Of a stretch of DNA of 64,000 bases, positions 12,646-23,907 are shown piece after piece (positions within the stretch are counted from its first letter, which is position 1; each line of letters opens with the position of its first letter). Location of the stretch: assembly GCA_019925095.2 (NCBI GenBank), contig CM034411.1, positions 4,999,501-5,063,500 of the forward strand, read 5' to 3'. A program made the translations under genes and the position numbers. The DNA is from Dendrolimus kikuchii. Lineage: Eukaryota; Arthropoda; Insecta; Lepidoptera; Lasiocampidae. A model generated the notes under the pieces. The model made no database searches. It saw nothing but the letters and a program-made list of their open reading frames with translations, and was not told the origin of the DNA.

Positions 12646-12950
12646 TAAGAAAAAAAAGTGTAAAAAAACATAATACATAAGAAAAAGAGAATAAAAATCC
12701 TCTGTATACTTTAGTTAATTACTCTATGCCATGTAAAGGCGTGACCACACGTTCCGATCGCGACGTCCGACTGACATGTGTCGTCGTTGTGTTTTATGCC
12801 CAACTGTCCGCCACCTGTTGCTCGACCCTTATGATGATACTAAGAGAATTTTGAACAAGCTTTTTTTTATAAACACTTTAAATGATTGAACAAGTCATTT
12901 ACATTACTTTTATTATGCTTGTATTAAACTCTAACCCATATGCGATAGTA

Positions 12951-12991
12951 TAGTAGTAGTATAATAGATAGGATCCATTATACTACTACTA
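12951..12991. repeat. Perfect 15-bp inverted repeat beside a CGS insertion
   Basis: TAGTAGTAGTATAAT (12951-12965) and ATTATACTACTACTA (12977-12991) are exact inverted repeats with an 11-nt spacer. The right arm ends 3 nt before the CGS head at 12995. Confidence 0.85.
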
Positions 12992-12994
12992 TTC

Positions 12995-13309
12995 CATCCG
13001 TGCAGGAACGGAGAAAGAATACAATTTCCCGCGGCCAGGGGGCCTGTCGTAAGAGGCGACAAAACAACCCACAGCCAGGTAGGGTATTTGCTCGACTGGA
13101 TGGCGACCAGCCCTGGTCTAGAGTATGCCATCATCAACAACCTTGTGTTGTGTTTCGGCATTAGTGACCAGGTTCCAATCTCCCTTAACAGATCAGCAGC
13201 GCATTTGTAGCACCTTTGGTGTTACAAATGTCCATAGGCGATGGTAACCGCTTTCCATCAAGTGGGCCGTCTGCCTGTCTGCTGAACTCCTGCAATTAAA
13301 AAAAAAGGA
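12995..13309 (+). mobile_element. CGS SINE-like element, full length
   Basis: Complete from ATCCGTGCAGGAACGGAG to CTCCTGCAATTAAAAAAAAA. The middle reads GACCAGGTTCCAATCTCCC, a weak resemblance to a pol III B box, but no convincing A box is visible. Confidence 0.85.
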
Positions 13310-13580
13310 TAAATAAAAGAAGTTTACGAAATCACAGAACAAGAATAGACATATTATAGTACCTTTAGTAATAAAATATTGTAAAAGAACAGAGAGACAA
13401 CAAAATTTTTGTATAGTATAAGATTATTGTAAGTATTTGGAAAGAATTAAAACAGCAAGAAAATGTATTAGTACATAAGAACTTTATAAAACAAATTTAT
13501 AGAAAAAATGAGAAAGAAAGATAGAAACAAAAAAGTTATACACGAAAAAATAGAAAATAAATATATAAAAACCCCTAAAA

Positions 13581-13795
13581 AGCATAAAGCCCGGACAATC
13601 TCGTTCACCCAGGTGTGCGGGAATATGCAATTAATCTCTTCCACCACTGGAGCTTGATTCTTAGCTCTAGCGATCTCCATTCCGCACCGGCTGGCTATGG
13701 CAAGCACGGAAGCGGGGGCCTTGCCATGGCCCCTGGAGTCACGTCTGAGGTATCGCTAGTCACCTAAAGCTTCGCTACAAAGCCCCCTGCAGGTT
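13581..13795 (-). mobile_element. 0.7-kb family H, 5'-end fragment
   Basis: Minus strand: (AATAAT)n, then CCTGCAGGGGGCTTTGTAGC, GCAAGGCCCCCGCTTCCGTG and GGAGATCGCTAGAGCTAAG. It matches the longer copies at 26022, 47737 and 51426. Sequence after the first ~200 bp differs from those copies. The class is unknown. Confidence 0.6.
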
Positions 13796-13810
13796 TATTA
13801 TTATTACGAA

Positions 13811-14045
13811 TGGAAAGTGATTACCGTCGCCTATTGAGTTTGCAAAACCAGGGATGAAGCGATAAAAGGGATGGGGGATGGGATAGGTGGGTTGAGATCG
13901 AGCTGGAGGTGAATGCGCCAACGAGCCCACAGCCCGGACAAGAGACGTTCGAAGATCGCCAGGAGTTTTAGTGGTTATCCATAACTGCGGCGTGGCAATG
14001 GCACTTGACACGTAAGGCCGCTATGGTCCTCGATCGTATTTCCCC
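13811..14045. repeat. Unclassified repeat with a LINE-tail word (family I)
   Basis: Begins with GGAAAGTGATTACCGTCGCC, a relative of the CGS/LINE-G tail read on the minus strand, then a run GGGATGGGGGATGGGATAGG. The word GGGATGGGATAGG occurs again on the minus strand inside 47427-47605. It may be a LINE 3' region. Confidence 0.4.
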
Positions 14046-15480
14046 TGTATAAAAAAGGAGGTCAATATAAAAAGGATGGAATAGAAATATGTGATAAGGA
14101 AGATGAAAAAAGGAGTGGGGGAAGTGAAGAATCATTAATCATACGACACACTCAAGCCTAACCGTTTCACACCGCTATTTTGTAACAGCATGGTATCACA
14201 CAGATAGAGCCTCAGCCGTTTCATCAAAATTACCTACCACCTAGTAAAAATATTTGAGGCTCAATCTATATATTCCATTATTAAACAATATAAAATCGAT
14301 TATAAACTAAATGTAGGTAGTTTGTCTCAATTTCGCAACTGTTAACAAATAATTCCTAAATCAATTTTTTTGCAGGAACTGCCGGTGAGAGGGCACCGTA
14401 AGCGGGGTACGGGGGCAGCCGGATATCCTTCGCGGAGTCAAAACTATTCCTCTTACCGGATAACCGGTGTAAATCTTACATTTGTACAAAAACACTACGT
14501 CACAATAATGTGGTTGCAGTGAAAGTCAAGTTTATTTTGTACCTGATTATTATTATTTCCATTTTCTGTTACTGTTTAATAATCCAATTCATAATTTCGA
14601 CCATAGCCAACGTACAGTATATACTGTCTCAGTAATTTAGTTTAATGATTTAAAAAACTGAACCACCCACAACTTTATGGATCTGTACAACATTTTTTAA
14701 TGCTCTACAGCAGCCATTTTTCAAATCGTGAATATTATATTAAATATTTTTTTTATTTCTAGCCAAACATTTAATGTGGATTATTTTTTAGTGGAAACTT
14801 AACTGATATGCTTAATAATTATATGTATTTTTATATTATAAGAATGATAATTATTGTATGTTTTCCAAATAAATAAATAAAGAGAAGTCAAGCGAGCTTC
14901 ACTAGAAAATTAAGTATAAATAATTACTGTTTATACATTAAATAGTAAACTATTTAAATCATTCTATAAGTCATGTCATTACTTACTAGTAACATATGAT
15001 ATCAAGAAGGATTTACACTTTTATAATACGATAAGAGATAAAAAGTGTCAAAATTGAATTGTCAACTACTAAAGTACAGAAGACCGTCTAGTAGAGATAA
15101 CTTTATGGGCCAGTATATTATAATAAATCAAAGAAAAAGAGGGTATCATCTTAGTACAAAGAAGTATATAACGGACCCATAATAAACATGATTGGAGGAG
15201 ACTCCACCGACAAGAGCACAGCTCTTAAATGATAGATAGATTATAATGTGTTGTTTGCAAAACTGACAAACAGGTCGACGGCCCACATTATGGAAAATAG
15301 TTACTATCTCCTTTAGACGTTTGCAACACCAGGGCCGAACCAACGCGTTGCTCGACTTTAGATGGTATAGAAGGGTGACTGAACTTCTTCTATAATGTTA
15401 CAAAATTCTAAAAATGCTGTATCTGTACATTGGAGCTATTTAGAAACAAACAACTGGAATACACTATATAATAGAACATA
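14046..15480. other. AT-rich stretch without recognised features
   Basis: No gene or named repeat family seen. Bases 14380-14480 are GC-richer but show no coding frame of note. Confidence 0.35.
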
Positions 15481-15665
15481 ATGCAGTTTTTTTTAGATTT
15501 TTGTTTGATTGTCGGTTTGTTCAGGATCCACGTAAAAACTACTGGGCCATTTTCGATGCGGTTTTCACTGATCAAAAGAAAAATTTTAAAATTAAAATCT
15601 GCCCTACTTTTTATCCTAAGAATCCCGAAGGAATTTTCCCGGGAGCAGTTTGTAGTTGTTCGAGT
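15481..15665 (-). mobile_element. Fragment of unclassified element L
   Basis: Minus strand has GGATAAAAAGTAGGGCAGAT followed by GATCAGTGAAAACCGCATCG. The same order of blocks occurs at 53740-53820. Such blocks are common inside lepidopteran non-autonomous Helitrons, but no termini are visible. Confidence 0.5.
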
Positions 15666-15894
15666 GCATAAAAAATAGCTTATTCCGACACATTGCATTT
15701 TTTTTAATGCTCCGGTACTTTGTGTCCCGAGAATCGCGCGGAAATTTTAAGTAAAGCATGGATGAAGTCGGGGGCATATCCTAGTTTTAACATATTTGCT
15801 TTGAAACACGTTGCACGGTATTTACTTTTATAACTTTGCTGAAATAGAACAACAACAAAAAACTACAGAAAATAATTGAGCGTGCCCCAAATTC

Positions 15895-16015
15895 ACGTGC
15901 AGCAATGCTCGTTACCTGCGGAAGGCGGCAATAACTCGCGGGTGTTTTAGCAAATTCTTCCCGCGCGTCGTATTCCCGCCGCTTCCTGCGCTCGGCGCGC
16001 CACACCTCACTGCCG
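15895..16015 (-). other. GC-rich patch, possible exon
   Basis: In an AT-rich neighbourhood, the minus strand has a GC-rich open frame reading EVWRAERRKRREYDAREEF then AKTPASYCRLPQ, followed by CAG/GTAACG, which could be a splice donor. The acceptor side is unconvincing: an AG exists (CCGGCAG) but with no pyrimidine tract, and the frame stops 6 codons upstream of EVW. I do not recognise the peptide. A chance open stretch in a GC-rich transposon relic is the main alternative. Confidence 0.2.
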
Positions 16016-16103
16016 GTTCCGGTTTACTAATGTCACACGTAATATTTGAATTTAGAACTAGCATTCTAACTGATTGTTGTTCTGTGACAGCATAGAGTTT
16101 TCA

Positions 16104-16166
16104 ATTTTTTTTATTGCGAAGCTCACAAACAGACAGCGGCCCAGCTCACGGAAGTAGTTACCTTCG
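16104..16166 (-). mobile_element. CGS or LINE-G tail relic
   Basis: Plus strand TTTTTTTATTGCGAAGCTCA then CAGACAGCGGCCCAGCTCAC and AGTAGTTACC matches the inverted CGS tail with many changes. Confidence 0.5.
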
Positions 16167-16350
16167 CTTTCTTGGCGGGAGCTTGAATGGTAATATTTTG
16201 CTATGCAGATTTTTATTTGAAAAAAAAAAAATTATCTGACTTAAAATTAACAATAAGTTATAATATATTTATTGTTTTTAATGAGGAATTAGACTTTTTG
16301 TTGTTGAAAATCTCAACTGTTTAGTGAAATGCATTTATTCGAGCTACTAC

Positions 16351-16662
16351 TATCCGTGCAGGAACGGAGAAAGAATACAATTTCCTGCGGCCGGGCGGCC
16401 TGTCGTAAGAGGCGACAAAACAACCCACAGCCAGGTGGTAGGGTGTTTGCCTGACTGGATGGCTACCACCCCTGGTCTAGAGTATGCCGCCGTAACAGCA
16501 TTGAGTTGTGTTCCGGTATTAGTGACAAGGTTACAGTCTCCCTTAAGAAAGCAGCAGTGCATTTGTAGCATCTTTGGTGTTGCAAATGTACATAGGCGAT
16601 GGTAACTGCTTGCCATCAAGTGGGCCGTCAGCCTGTCTGCTGAACTCATGCAATAAAAAAAT
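16351..16662 (+). mobile_element. CGS SINE-like element, full length
   Basis: Complete head, middle and tail, close to the inferred consensus, ending CTCATGCAATAAAAAAA. The longer ORFs on both strands here are read through the repeat and are not genes. Confidence 0.9.
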
Positions 16663-16868
16663 TAATAAAATACCACAGGAACTCCCTAACAGAGCGTCAG
16701 TCAAACACCTACAATTTGACTGAGACTTTTACTTGAAGATAATTTCAAACCTTAAACACTCATGAATACTTGACACTGGGTTGAAACACAAATCGTGCAA
16801 AGCCATATTTAAAGAGAAGAAGAAATTCTTCCTCTTCTCCTTAAATTCTATTCAGACTGGACCACACC

Positions 16869-17082
16869 TAGCCAGGTGGTAGGGTATTTGCCCGTCTTGA
16901 CGGCTACCACCCCTGGTTTAGAGTATGCCGCCACATAACAACCTTAAGTTGTGTTCTGGCATTAGTAACCAAGCTCCAGTCCTCCTTTAGAGAGCGGCAG
17001 CACATTGGCAGCACCTTTGTGCTTTGTTTGTAACCACTTTCCATCAGGTCTGTCTGTCTGCTGAACTCATGCAATAAAAAAT
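16869..17082 (+). mobile_element. CGS element, 5'-truncated
   Basis: Starts at TAGCCAGGTGGTAGGGTATT and runs to CTCATGCAATAAAAAATA. A short deletion lies inside the GGTGTTGCAAATGTCC block. Confidence 0.8.
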
Positions 17083-18016
17083 ATACCACGGCTTCACGAT
17101 CTACAATATTAAGGAAGAAAAAATACTTTCTGATATAATGTTCCTTTAATCCAACAACAAGTTCCCTACTTAGCTGAGAAATGCGACCGTAGGAAACGCT
17201 AATCCATCTCAACCATAAAGCTATAAGTAAATGAGTTTGTATAACACAGGACGCTACAAAACAGGGCAACTCGCCGTTCAGCTATGTAAGTGCAATTTAA
17301 AATGTAAATTAACACAGCAAAGAAGTGGGGGAAATGGGGGTAGCTCACTTGAATTTTCACCAACACTGTCTTGGGCACAACCTGTATATACGACTTCAAT
17401 TCTATCTAACATTAAAATTTAAACCTAATTTTATAGCATATAAAGTACATAATTACTTGTAGGAGTTGATGAATATGTGTCGTTTTGGAACTGAAACACA
17501 TAGTCATATAATCGAACATGTTTATTGAAATTTAAACTTTATAGTAGTGACTTTAAGGTTGAATTTGGATTGTGTAATGATTGGTGATGTAGGATGTTTT
17601 AGAATGTTGCATATTTTTATACTTCTTACGCTCTGAAGAGATTTGTTGGGAACAAAATGTAAAGTTTTGGGAAGCGGACTGTCGGTCGCTGGAGGGGACT
17701 CGTGGGGATTAATTATTTTGACGCGAACGACAAATAATTGTTTTTTAATATTATTGCGTTCTATGTTTAAATTTTTGTATTTTGTTATTTTCCTTTGCTT
17801 TGTGTCCATACTTCAAACCATAGACCACTAACTAAACAATAGATTAAGTTTCACGGTGTAAAATATTTTGAGCTGTATGTAAGCTGAAAACGAAAGACAG
17901 GCAAAGTCACTGCCCATTTTTAAAAAATTGGTACGAGAATATTATCTCACTTTATAATAAATATTTAATACCTAATTACATGTACGTTTATTTATTAGTG
18001 TATTTGTATATTAATA
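17083..18016. other. AT-rich stretch without recognised features
   Basis: The GC-richer patch 17640-17730 gives an open minus-strand frame, but no domain is recognisable and base composition does not favour coding. Confidence 0.35.
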
Positions 18017-18223
18017 CTAGCTGTCCTGGCACGTTGTTCTGCCCTGAAGAAATAAAATTTAGAACCCGATTCCAGCGCCACCTACCGGATCCAAATGTAA
18101 GCTATCCTATCTTTCAAGTCGGATCAAACTGCACATGGTGTGCAAATTTGATTAAAATCGGCCAAGTAGTTTAGGAGTCCATCGCGAACAAACAACGTGA
18201 CACGTAATTTATATATATTAAGA
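18017..18223 (-). mobile_element. Helitron-like element, Hel-2, complete
   Basis: Minus strand starts TCTTAATATATATAAATTAC after A and ends CAGGACAGCTAG before T. At 207 bp it is close to the 209-bp copies at 58371 and 61407. It has no coding capacity and is presumably mobilised by an autonomous Helitron elsewhere. Confidence 0.85.
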
Positions 18224-18275
18224 TATATAATATTAATATATCATGTATGACGCCAACGCTATCTATGTAATTAGT

Positions 18276-18424
18276 TCTTGTCCATCCAAAGGTTGCCTGG
18301 AAGAGATTGCTTTTAGCAATAAGGCCGCCCATTGTACTACCTTTTAGTATGTAAGTTTATTGTGTACTTTTTCTATGTAATGTTGGTGTACAATAAAGTG
18401 TATTGTTGTTGTTGTTGTTGTTGT
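18276..18424 (+). mobile_element. Stem-loop LINE 3' tail, copy 1, (TTG)n end
   Basis: GGTTGCCTGGAAGAG, then the stem ATTGCT (18306-18311)/AGCAAT (18315-18320), then AAGGCCGCCC, GTACAATAAAG and a (TTG)n run. Compared with most copies, both sides of the stem differ at the matching position, so pairing is kept. Confidence 0.75.
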
Positions 18425-18627
18425 ATGACTACTATTATTAATATTGTATAGCTATTGCTGTTGCTATACACATATTAATGATGTATACATTAGTATATAT
18501 ATATATATAATATTAATGTGTTATTGTTTATTCTCTATTGTTTTATTCATTTTAGGTATATGTATTGTGTGATATTTATATAACCTAATTACATATGTAT
18601 TTAATTTGCACTCCCGTTGATAAAATC

Positions 18628-18765
18628 TATAGCTCGGGTTGTCTGGAAGAGATCACTATTAAGCGATAAGGCCGCCCATTTCTCCTACTTTTACTGTTTA
18701 ATGTGACTACTGTAAATTGTTTATGTGTATGTAGTGAACAATAAACTGTTTTCTATTCTATTCTA
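18628..18765 (+). mobile_element. Stem-loop LINE 3' tail, copy 2
   Basis: GGTTGTCTGGAAGAG, stem ATCACT/AGCGAT with one A-C mismatch, AAGGCCGCCC, and GAACAATAAACTG followed by TTCTATTCTATTC. Confidence 0.7.
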
Positions 18766-19404
18766 AGCTTATGTAAGAACAAGAAAATAATATCCACCGT
18801 CTTAACGTTACATCCCGGTCGTGCTCCGGAGTGTCCACTTCGAAGCCCGGAGTCCATTTTGCTATTTTTTTCACCTCTTCGCTTGGTCTATATATTACCC
18901 TATTGTGAAACCATTGCATGTCATCCTTCTCGACCTCTAGCTAGCTTTCTTGAGCTTACCTCTTCTGTTGGAACATAGTCCCCAAATTACTAGTTGATTT
19001 TCTTAACACGTGGTCGATTTGACAATCCGTCGTTCCTATATATAAATAAATAATATCATCGCTTTGTCTGTCTACCCATTATGCTATATACATAGCTAAT
19101 GTTTGGTGTTTATCTTATCTTTCAAAACAAATCTTCGTTGACAATATTCCTATCCGTTTTGATTTTTATTCAAAATATTCCAAGTCATAGTTAGAGATGA
19201 GAAAACTCTTTTCACGACTTTGAAACCTAAAATCCTAACACTTATTAACTAAAAAAATATATTGGTATCGCATTTGTATGTAATGTATATTAAGTATATA
19301 TCTATTTAATATATAAATCATCTGTATACACTGCATTTATATACTTATTACTAGAATGTAAGAAATTTTACGATGTATTATATATACCACCATCGTCATT
19401 ATAA

Positions 19405-19543
19405 TGTCAATTCATTCCTGAGGTTGTCTGGAAGAGATCGCTTTTTAGCGATAAGACTGCCCTTTGTGTATAATGAGACACAGTTTAAGTCTGTAAGTTC
19501 TTTTTTTGTATTGGTGTACAATAAAGAGTTATTGATTGATTGA
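19405..19543 (+). mobile_element. Stem-loop LINE 3' tail, copy 3, (ATTG)n end
   Basis: Perfect stem ATCGCT (19437-19442)/AGCGAT (19447-19452) with a TTTT loop, then GTACAATAAAGAG and (ATTG)n. Confidence 0.75.
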
Positions 19544-19770
19544 TCATATTATAATAATCTCTGATTGACAATACACCACATGGCTGTACCTACTGAAAAA
19601 ATGTGTTCAACTCTCAGTTACATACATGGCGACCATCCCTTATGTTTAATTTTTTACTATTTCACTATAATATTGTATTGTGACATATACAATATACCCT
19701 TTTGTCCAATTTCACGCATATTCATCCAGTAAATTTTGAGAAAAATTACTACCACTTGAAGACAAAATTT

Positions 19771-20060
19771 ATCCGTGCAGGAACGGAGAAAGAATACAAT
19801 TTCCCGCGGCCGGGTGGCCTGTTGTAAGAAGCGACAAAACAACCCACAGCCAGGTGGTAGGGCATTTGCTCGACTGGATGGCGACCACCCCTAGTCTAGA
19901 GTATGCCGCCATAACAACCTTGTGTTGTGTTCCGGCATTAGTGATCAGCTTCCAGTCTCCCTTAAGATCTTTGATGTTGCAAGTTCCCATGGGAGATGGT
20001 AACCGCTTTTCATCAAGGGGGTCGTCTGCCCGTTTGCTGAACTCCTGCAATATTTTTTTT
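19771..20060 (+). mobile_element. CGS element with internal deletion
   Basis: Complete head. The GCAGCAGCGCATTTGTAG block is missing between CCCTTAAGA and TCTTTGATGTTGC. The tail ends CTCCTGCAATATTTTTTTTT rather than in A. Confidence 0.85.
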
Positions 20061-21444
20061 TTTTAAGTTACTTCTTTGCCAAAATATATATGGAAGTATA
20101 AACATGATAAACCAATTGAATATTATTCAAATATAGCCAAGTAAAGTCACGGCGAAAAGTTAATGATACCTACGTATTTCCACCCCCTCATTTAAAATTC
20201 ACCCATTGTAATGATATCTGTAAAAGAACACCTACAAAAACCGAAGGCATCTCCGTTGCCAAGCAACTCTGAGACCATTTCTTTTTTCTCCTTCACCCCC
20301 GGCGGGTGAAAGGAGGTGGACTGGGTGGAAGGGAGGGAGAGGGCCGAGAAATGGAAAACTCGGGAAAATTGTAGCATTCTTGAGGCGACGCAACGCTCAC
20401 ACCTTCTTGCGGCATTGGTCAATAACATTTGGAACCAATATAACAGTGTCTATATTTCTACAGTTGTAGAGACACAGTGACTAAAGGCATCGGCAACTTA
20501 TAACAACGATCTAGGACCGAATACTGGCAGGGAATATTACTAGCACCCCATATTCTTCTAGGCTAATTTTTGCAACAATGTAGAAGAATGTGAAGATGTA
20601 GGATGTTGGTAACCGCACATCAAGATTATCCAGATGTTCGGTTAAGCGGTCAGGATCGGACGGATATTTTGCTACATGGTCGATTGTCACAAAACTCAGA
20701 CATATGACAAACTTAACCTGTACAAAACGGTTTTCAATCTATGATTAACCGCTAAATTTGAAGAAACAACGTAAATATAAATATAAGAACGCTCAAAAAT
20801 GTATTAATTGTAACAACACGAGTTATTATAAATAAAATTAAAACTGGTATTTTATTGAAGTCTTCGGTAGTCACTAGCTAAATCAAAATGAAAACTCGAT
20901 TTAAACAAGCATAGCGAATAAAATGGGTAGGTTAATGCCTAATATTGGGATGTCTCGTGATTTTCTAAACTGTATCACACAGGAAAGTTTGCTTTAACGA
21001 GGTTATATAGCTTATTTCATGCATCAGACATAAAAATACAAAGTATCTCCTGTTTTTTGTATAAGATTACTAAAATGTTACTTAGAGACTTTTATGTGGT
21101 AGTCTTTAAATCTAATGAATGAGTCTTAATTATCAAAAAATACAAATCACTTATTTATCACTTAGGAAATTGTAGGAAGACATTGTATATCCATTATTCA
21201 CACTAAATACACACATAAATAATTACATATTTTCATATAAATTTATTTCCTGTTACATTCAATATAAACATTTCTATATACAAAATATTCTTATAAGACA
21301 TTTAATTAATGTAGCATTGTTTATTATGTTTGTAGATTGGAAGACAATATTTTTTGGCAAACTCATTTTTGTGAGACATGTCAGACATTAGAAGTATTTA
21401 ACACTGGTTTAACATTACCTACATAAAGGTAAATAGTAGCTTGT
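20061..21444. other. AT-rich stretch with one GC-rich patch
   Basis: Bases 20265-20410 are GC-rich with purine runs (GGAAGGGAGGGAGAGGGCC). Its minus-strand frame is open for 78 codons but shows no domain. I see no other feature. Confidence 0.35.
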
Positions 21445-21655
21445 TTGGGTTGATTCTGGTGTGATGGAGGCTGGAACTGAAAACCAGCGCTGTGTTATCT
21501 CCTGCCACGGCATAATGCTGAGTATCCAGCCTCATTACAGTGAATTTTATGTACGTACATTTCTTAAACTGTATCTATTTATTAGTAAAATTCTTGTATT
21601 TTATGTGTGTGCATTTATTTGCGACAATAAATATTTTTCTTGCTTCATATAAATA
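21445..21655 (+). mobile_element. Unclassified LINE-tail-like repeat (family J)
   Basis: GAAAACCAGCGCTGTG, then GGCATAATGCTGAG, and a 3' part ending GCGACAATAAATATTTTTC. A similar order is seen at 33721-33917, where the end is a (TTTC)n run. Confidence 0.5.
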
Positions 21656-21667
21656 TAATAATTTCAG

Positions 21668-21803
21668 AAGAAATATTGAAGAACTTGTTGTCTACACCTG
21701 CAACGGCGTGGAACGTAAAAAGGAGCGCTGTGTCGGACGCCCCCCTGCCCCCCACCGCCGTCCACCCCGCGCCCCCTCGGCCACGGGCAGCATCCCAGGG
21801 GAC
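21668..21803 (+). other. Candidate protein-coding exon
   Basis: A good acceptor-like TAATAATTTCAG precedes a frame that becomes strongly GC-rich, with G/C third positions: EEILKNLLSTPATAWNVKRS then AVSDAPLPPTAVHPAPPRPR and AASQGTYS. A Pro/Ala-rich linker of this kind is common in regulatory proteins, but I do not recognise the protein. The donor is weak: GAC/GTACTC at 21804. The frame also continues for another 30 codons to a TGA at 21895. The opposite strand offers CAG/GTGTAG at the other edge, so orientation is not settled. No neighbouring exon is seen. Confidence 0.28.
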
Positions 21804-21897
21804 GTACTCAGAAATGTTTTATTCATTTTTTATGGGCGACCTACCTAAAACATCATATTTTATGCACTCAGAAGTTTTAAGGAACGTTTATTTTTGA

Positions 21898-23380
21898 GAT
21901 TAACCAAAAAAAACGAAAACATTTAACGAATACTTGCGAACGAATATATCTATAATTTTTAAGATAATAAATAGAAAGTGAAGTTTCGACAGTGCGTCAA
22001 CTCTATATTTGCAAGGTAGTCACAGCAATTCATAAAGAAAATCTAAATGTCCCTAACTTCCAATAACCTCCCGTCGAATATATAATACCCTCACCTAAAA
22101 TACATACATCCTTTGCCAAACGCCTTTCTCCATACGTCCAAATATCCATTTATAATAAAGTAGGCAAAAATCACCCTCCGCTCAAGAAATGTCAGCATCA
22201 AAGTTTAAACACCAATTAATGAAATGACTATAAAAAACATTAAATCACAGCGACACAGAATGCATATAACCAAATCGACTATAACACTAGGGGCACACCC
22301 ACAGAAACACACATACACAAACACACACACACACACGCACGTCCTCATTTTATATAGTTATAGATTAATTAATAAATAATTCCCCTATATTTAAGTTCTT
22401 CTAATAAAATTGTGTTGCCGCGATACAGACCTAGTCTAGTGCAGCAAACGCCGCCAAAAGAAATTGTTGCCTTAATTTTAACTATTATAATTCAAAATGT
22501 GTTATAGATATAATTATTAATTATATTAGATTTAATAAGCAAAAAAAAGGGCGGTATTATTTTTTTTAAAGTAGGAAATTTTTTATTTTCAAATCGATTA
22601 CTTTCAATTTATTTACGTATAGTGTCGATGGTTTAATAGTCTGTGCGCTATATGACTCTTTCGTGATGTATGTCATTTGTTTCATATGGACTTTACTGTC
22701 AAGAAATATGTAACTTCATAGACGTGCAAACGTCAAAAGTAAAATAAACGCTTGGAAATAGTATAATGTTTAAGATTTTTTATTTCTAATCGTTTTACAG
22801 CCCCCAAGTCTCTAACGTTCACAAAAAAACCATGCCAGTTCGAATCAAGATGATATATGACTGATAAATGATCAAATATCTGTAGGCTAGTTTTTTGACG
22901 CCCAGTGAAGTTCGCACGGGTCAGCCAGTAAAAAATAAAATAGAAAAGCTTTAGCTACCTTCGGCCTGAATACATCCCTGTTGGCCGTCTGAGCGCGGCT
23001 GGCACGGCGTTTTACATATTTCTTCAACTCACCCCCATTGTGAGGGCACCCGGTATTGAATCAGCCGCGCACCGCACTTCTATCGCAATTCTTTGTTTCA
23101 GCCGTCTCGTCGTTATTTATAGCTCAAGCAAACTCTACCACGAAACTCCATACAGCTGAAAGAAGCAGTGTCTTCAAATTAAAAAATCAAGAAGATTGTT
23201 TTATTTATTTATTTATTTTGGTAAGGCTTACAGACAAACAAATAATATAAATTAAGAACAGTAGTGGTATGAAAATGTTCGCCAGTTTTCAAATTGTTTC
23301 ATTTAACGTTCCGCGAGCACATGTTACCTTTTGAAACTAAGTCACAGAATAGACTGTTCCATAGAAAATTGTGTTTAACT
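21898..23380. other. AT-rich stretch with a CA microsatellite
   Basis: A (CA)n run with interruptions lies at about 22310-22340. The rest holds no recognised gene or repeat. Bases 22960-23060 are GC-richer. Confidence 0.4.
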
Positions 23381-23395
23381 ATTTGACAATAAAGT

Positions 23396-23696
23396 CGTGG
23401 TAGCGTAATGGCTAGCTCACGCGTCCCAAACTCAAAGGACGCGGGTTCGATCCTGGCCGGAACACATGCACTACTTAGTCAGTTTTCTGATCTAATGTGC
23501 ACATTGTTACAATTACCACGTGCTAACAACGGTGAAGGAAAACATCGTGATGCAACCTGACAACGAGATAACTGATGTATCAAACCTGCCAAACCGCCTT
23601 GGACAATCGTAACGGGTATACTGTCCGATCCCTTATAGTGGGAGGCCCGAGCCCAGCAGTGGGACATTAATGGGCTGATATTTTTATTTTATTTAT
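23396..23696 (+). mobile_element. tRNA-derived SINE with perfect target duplications
   Basis: The 15-bp direct repeat ATTTGACAATAAAGT flanks it exactly (23381-23395, 23697-23711). The head carries pol III box A TAGCGTAATGG (23401-23411) and box B GGTTCGATCC (23444-23453), as in a tRNA, but the intervening region is not a cloverleaf. The 3' part ends GGAGGCCCGAGCCCAGCAGT then GGGACATTAATGGGCTG, a word related to the LINE-type tail at 40722-40795. It is the best-preserved copy of four. Confidence 0.92.
23401..23453 (+). promoter_or_regulatory. Internal pol III promoter (boxes A and B) of the SINE
   Basis: Box A TAGCGTAATGG at 23401-23411 fits TRGCNNAGYGG with one change. Box B GGTTCGATCC at 23444-23453 is consensus. 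A spacing of about 33 nt is normal for tRNA genes. Confidence 0.8.
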
Positions 23697-23907
23697 ATTT
23701 GACAATAAAGTTTAAAATTACTTAGATCAAAGTTGTTTGATTTTTTATCTTGTCTAAGAAGATTGTTTAGCCATGTAAAACTCTTTCATTGGTTTTAATA
23801 TTTATGTTCAGCGTAGTGATTATATCCTCTTTGTTTCTTATTGTTAATCTCAACGTCTGTTGTTGTCAACATTGCAATTCTCCCTATTCATGTTTCTATA
23901 TTTTACA

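Noticed and set aside
17522..17831. ORFs on both strands around a GC-richer patch
   Set aside because: No domain, low-complexity Lys/Ile-rich peptide, no splice context.
20192..20428. 78-codon minus frame in a GC-rich patch
   Set aside because: No recognisable motif; purine/pyrimidine runs explain the openness.
23391..23465. tRNA gene
   Set aside because: Boxes A and B are present, but there is no acceptor or anticodon stem pairing; perfect 15-bp duplications 300 bp apart show a SINE.
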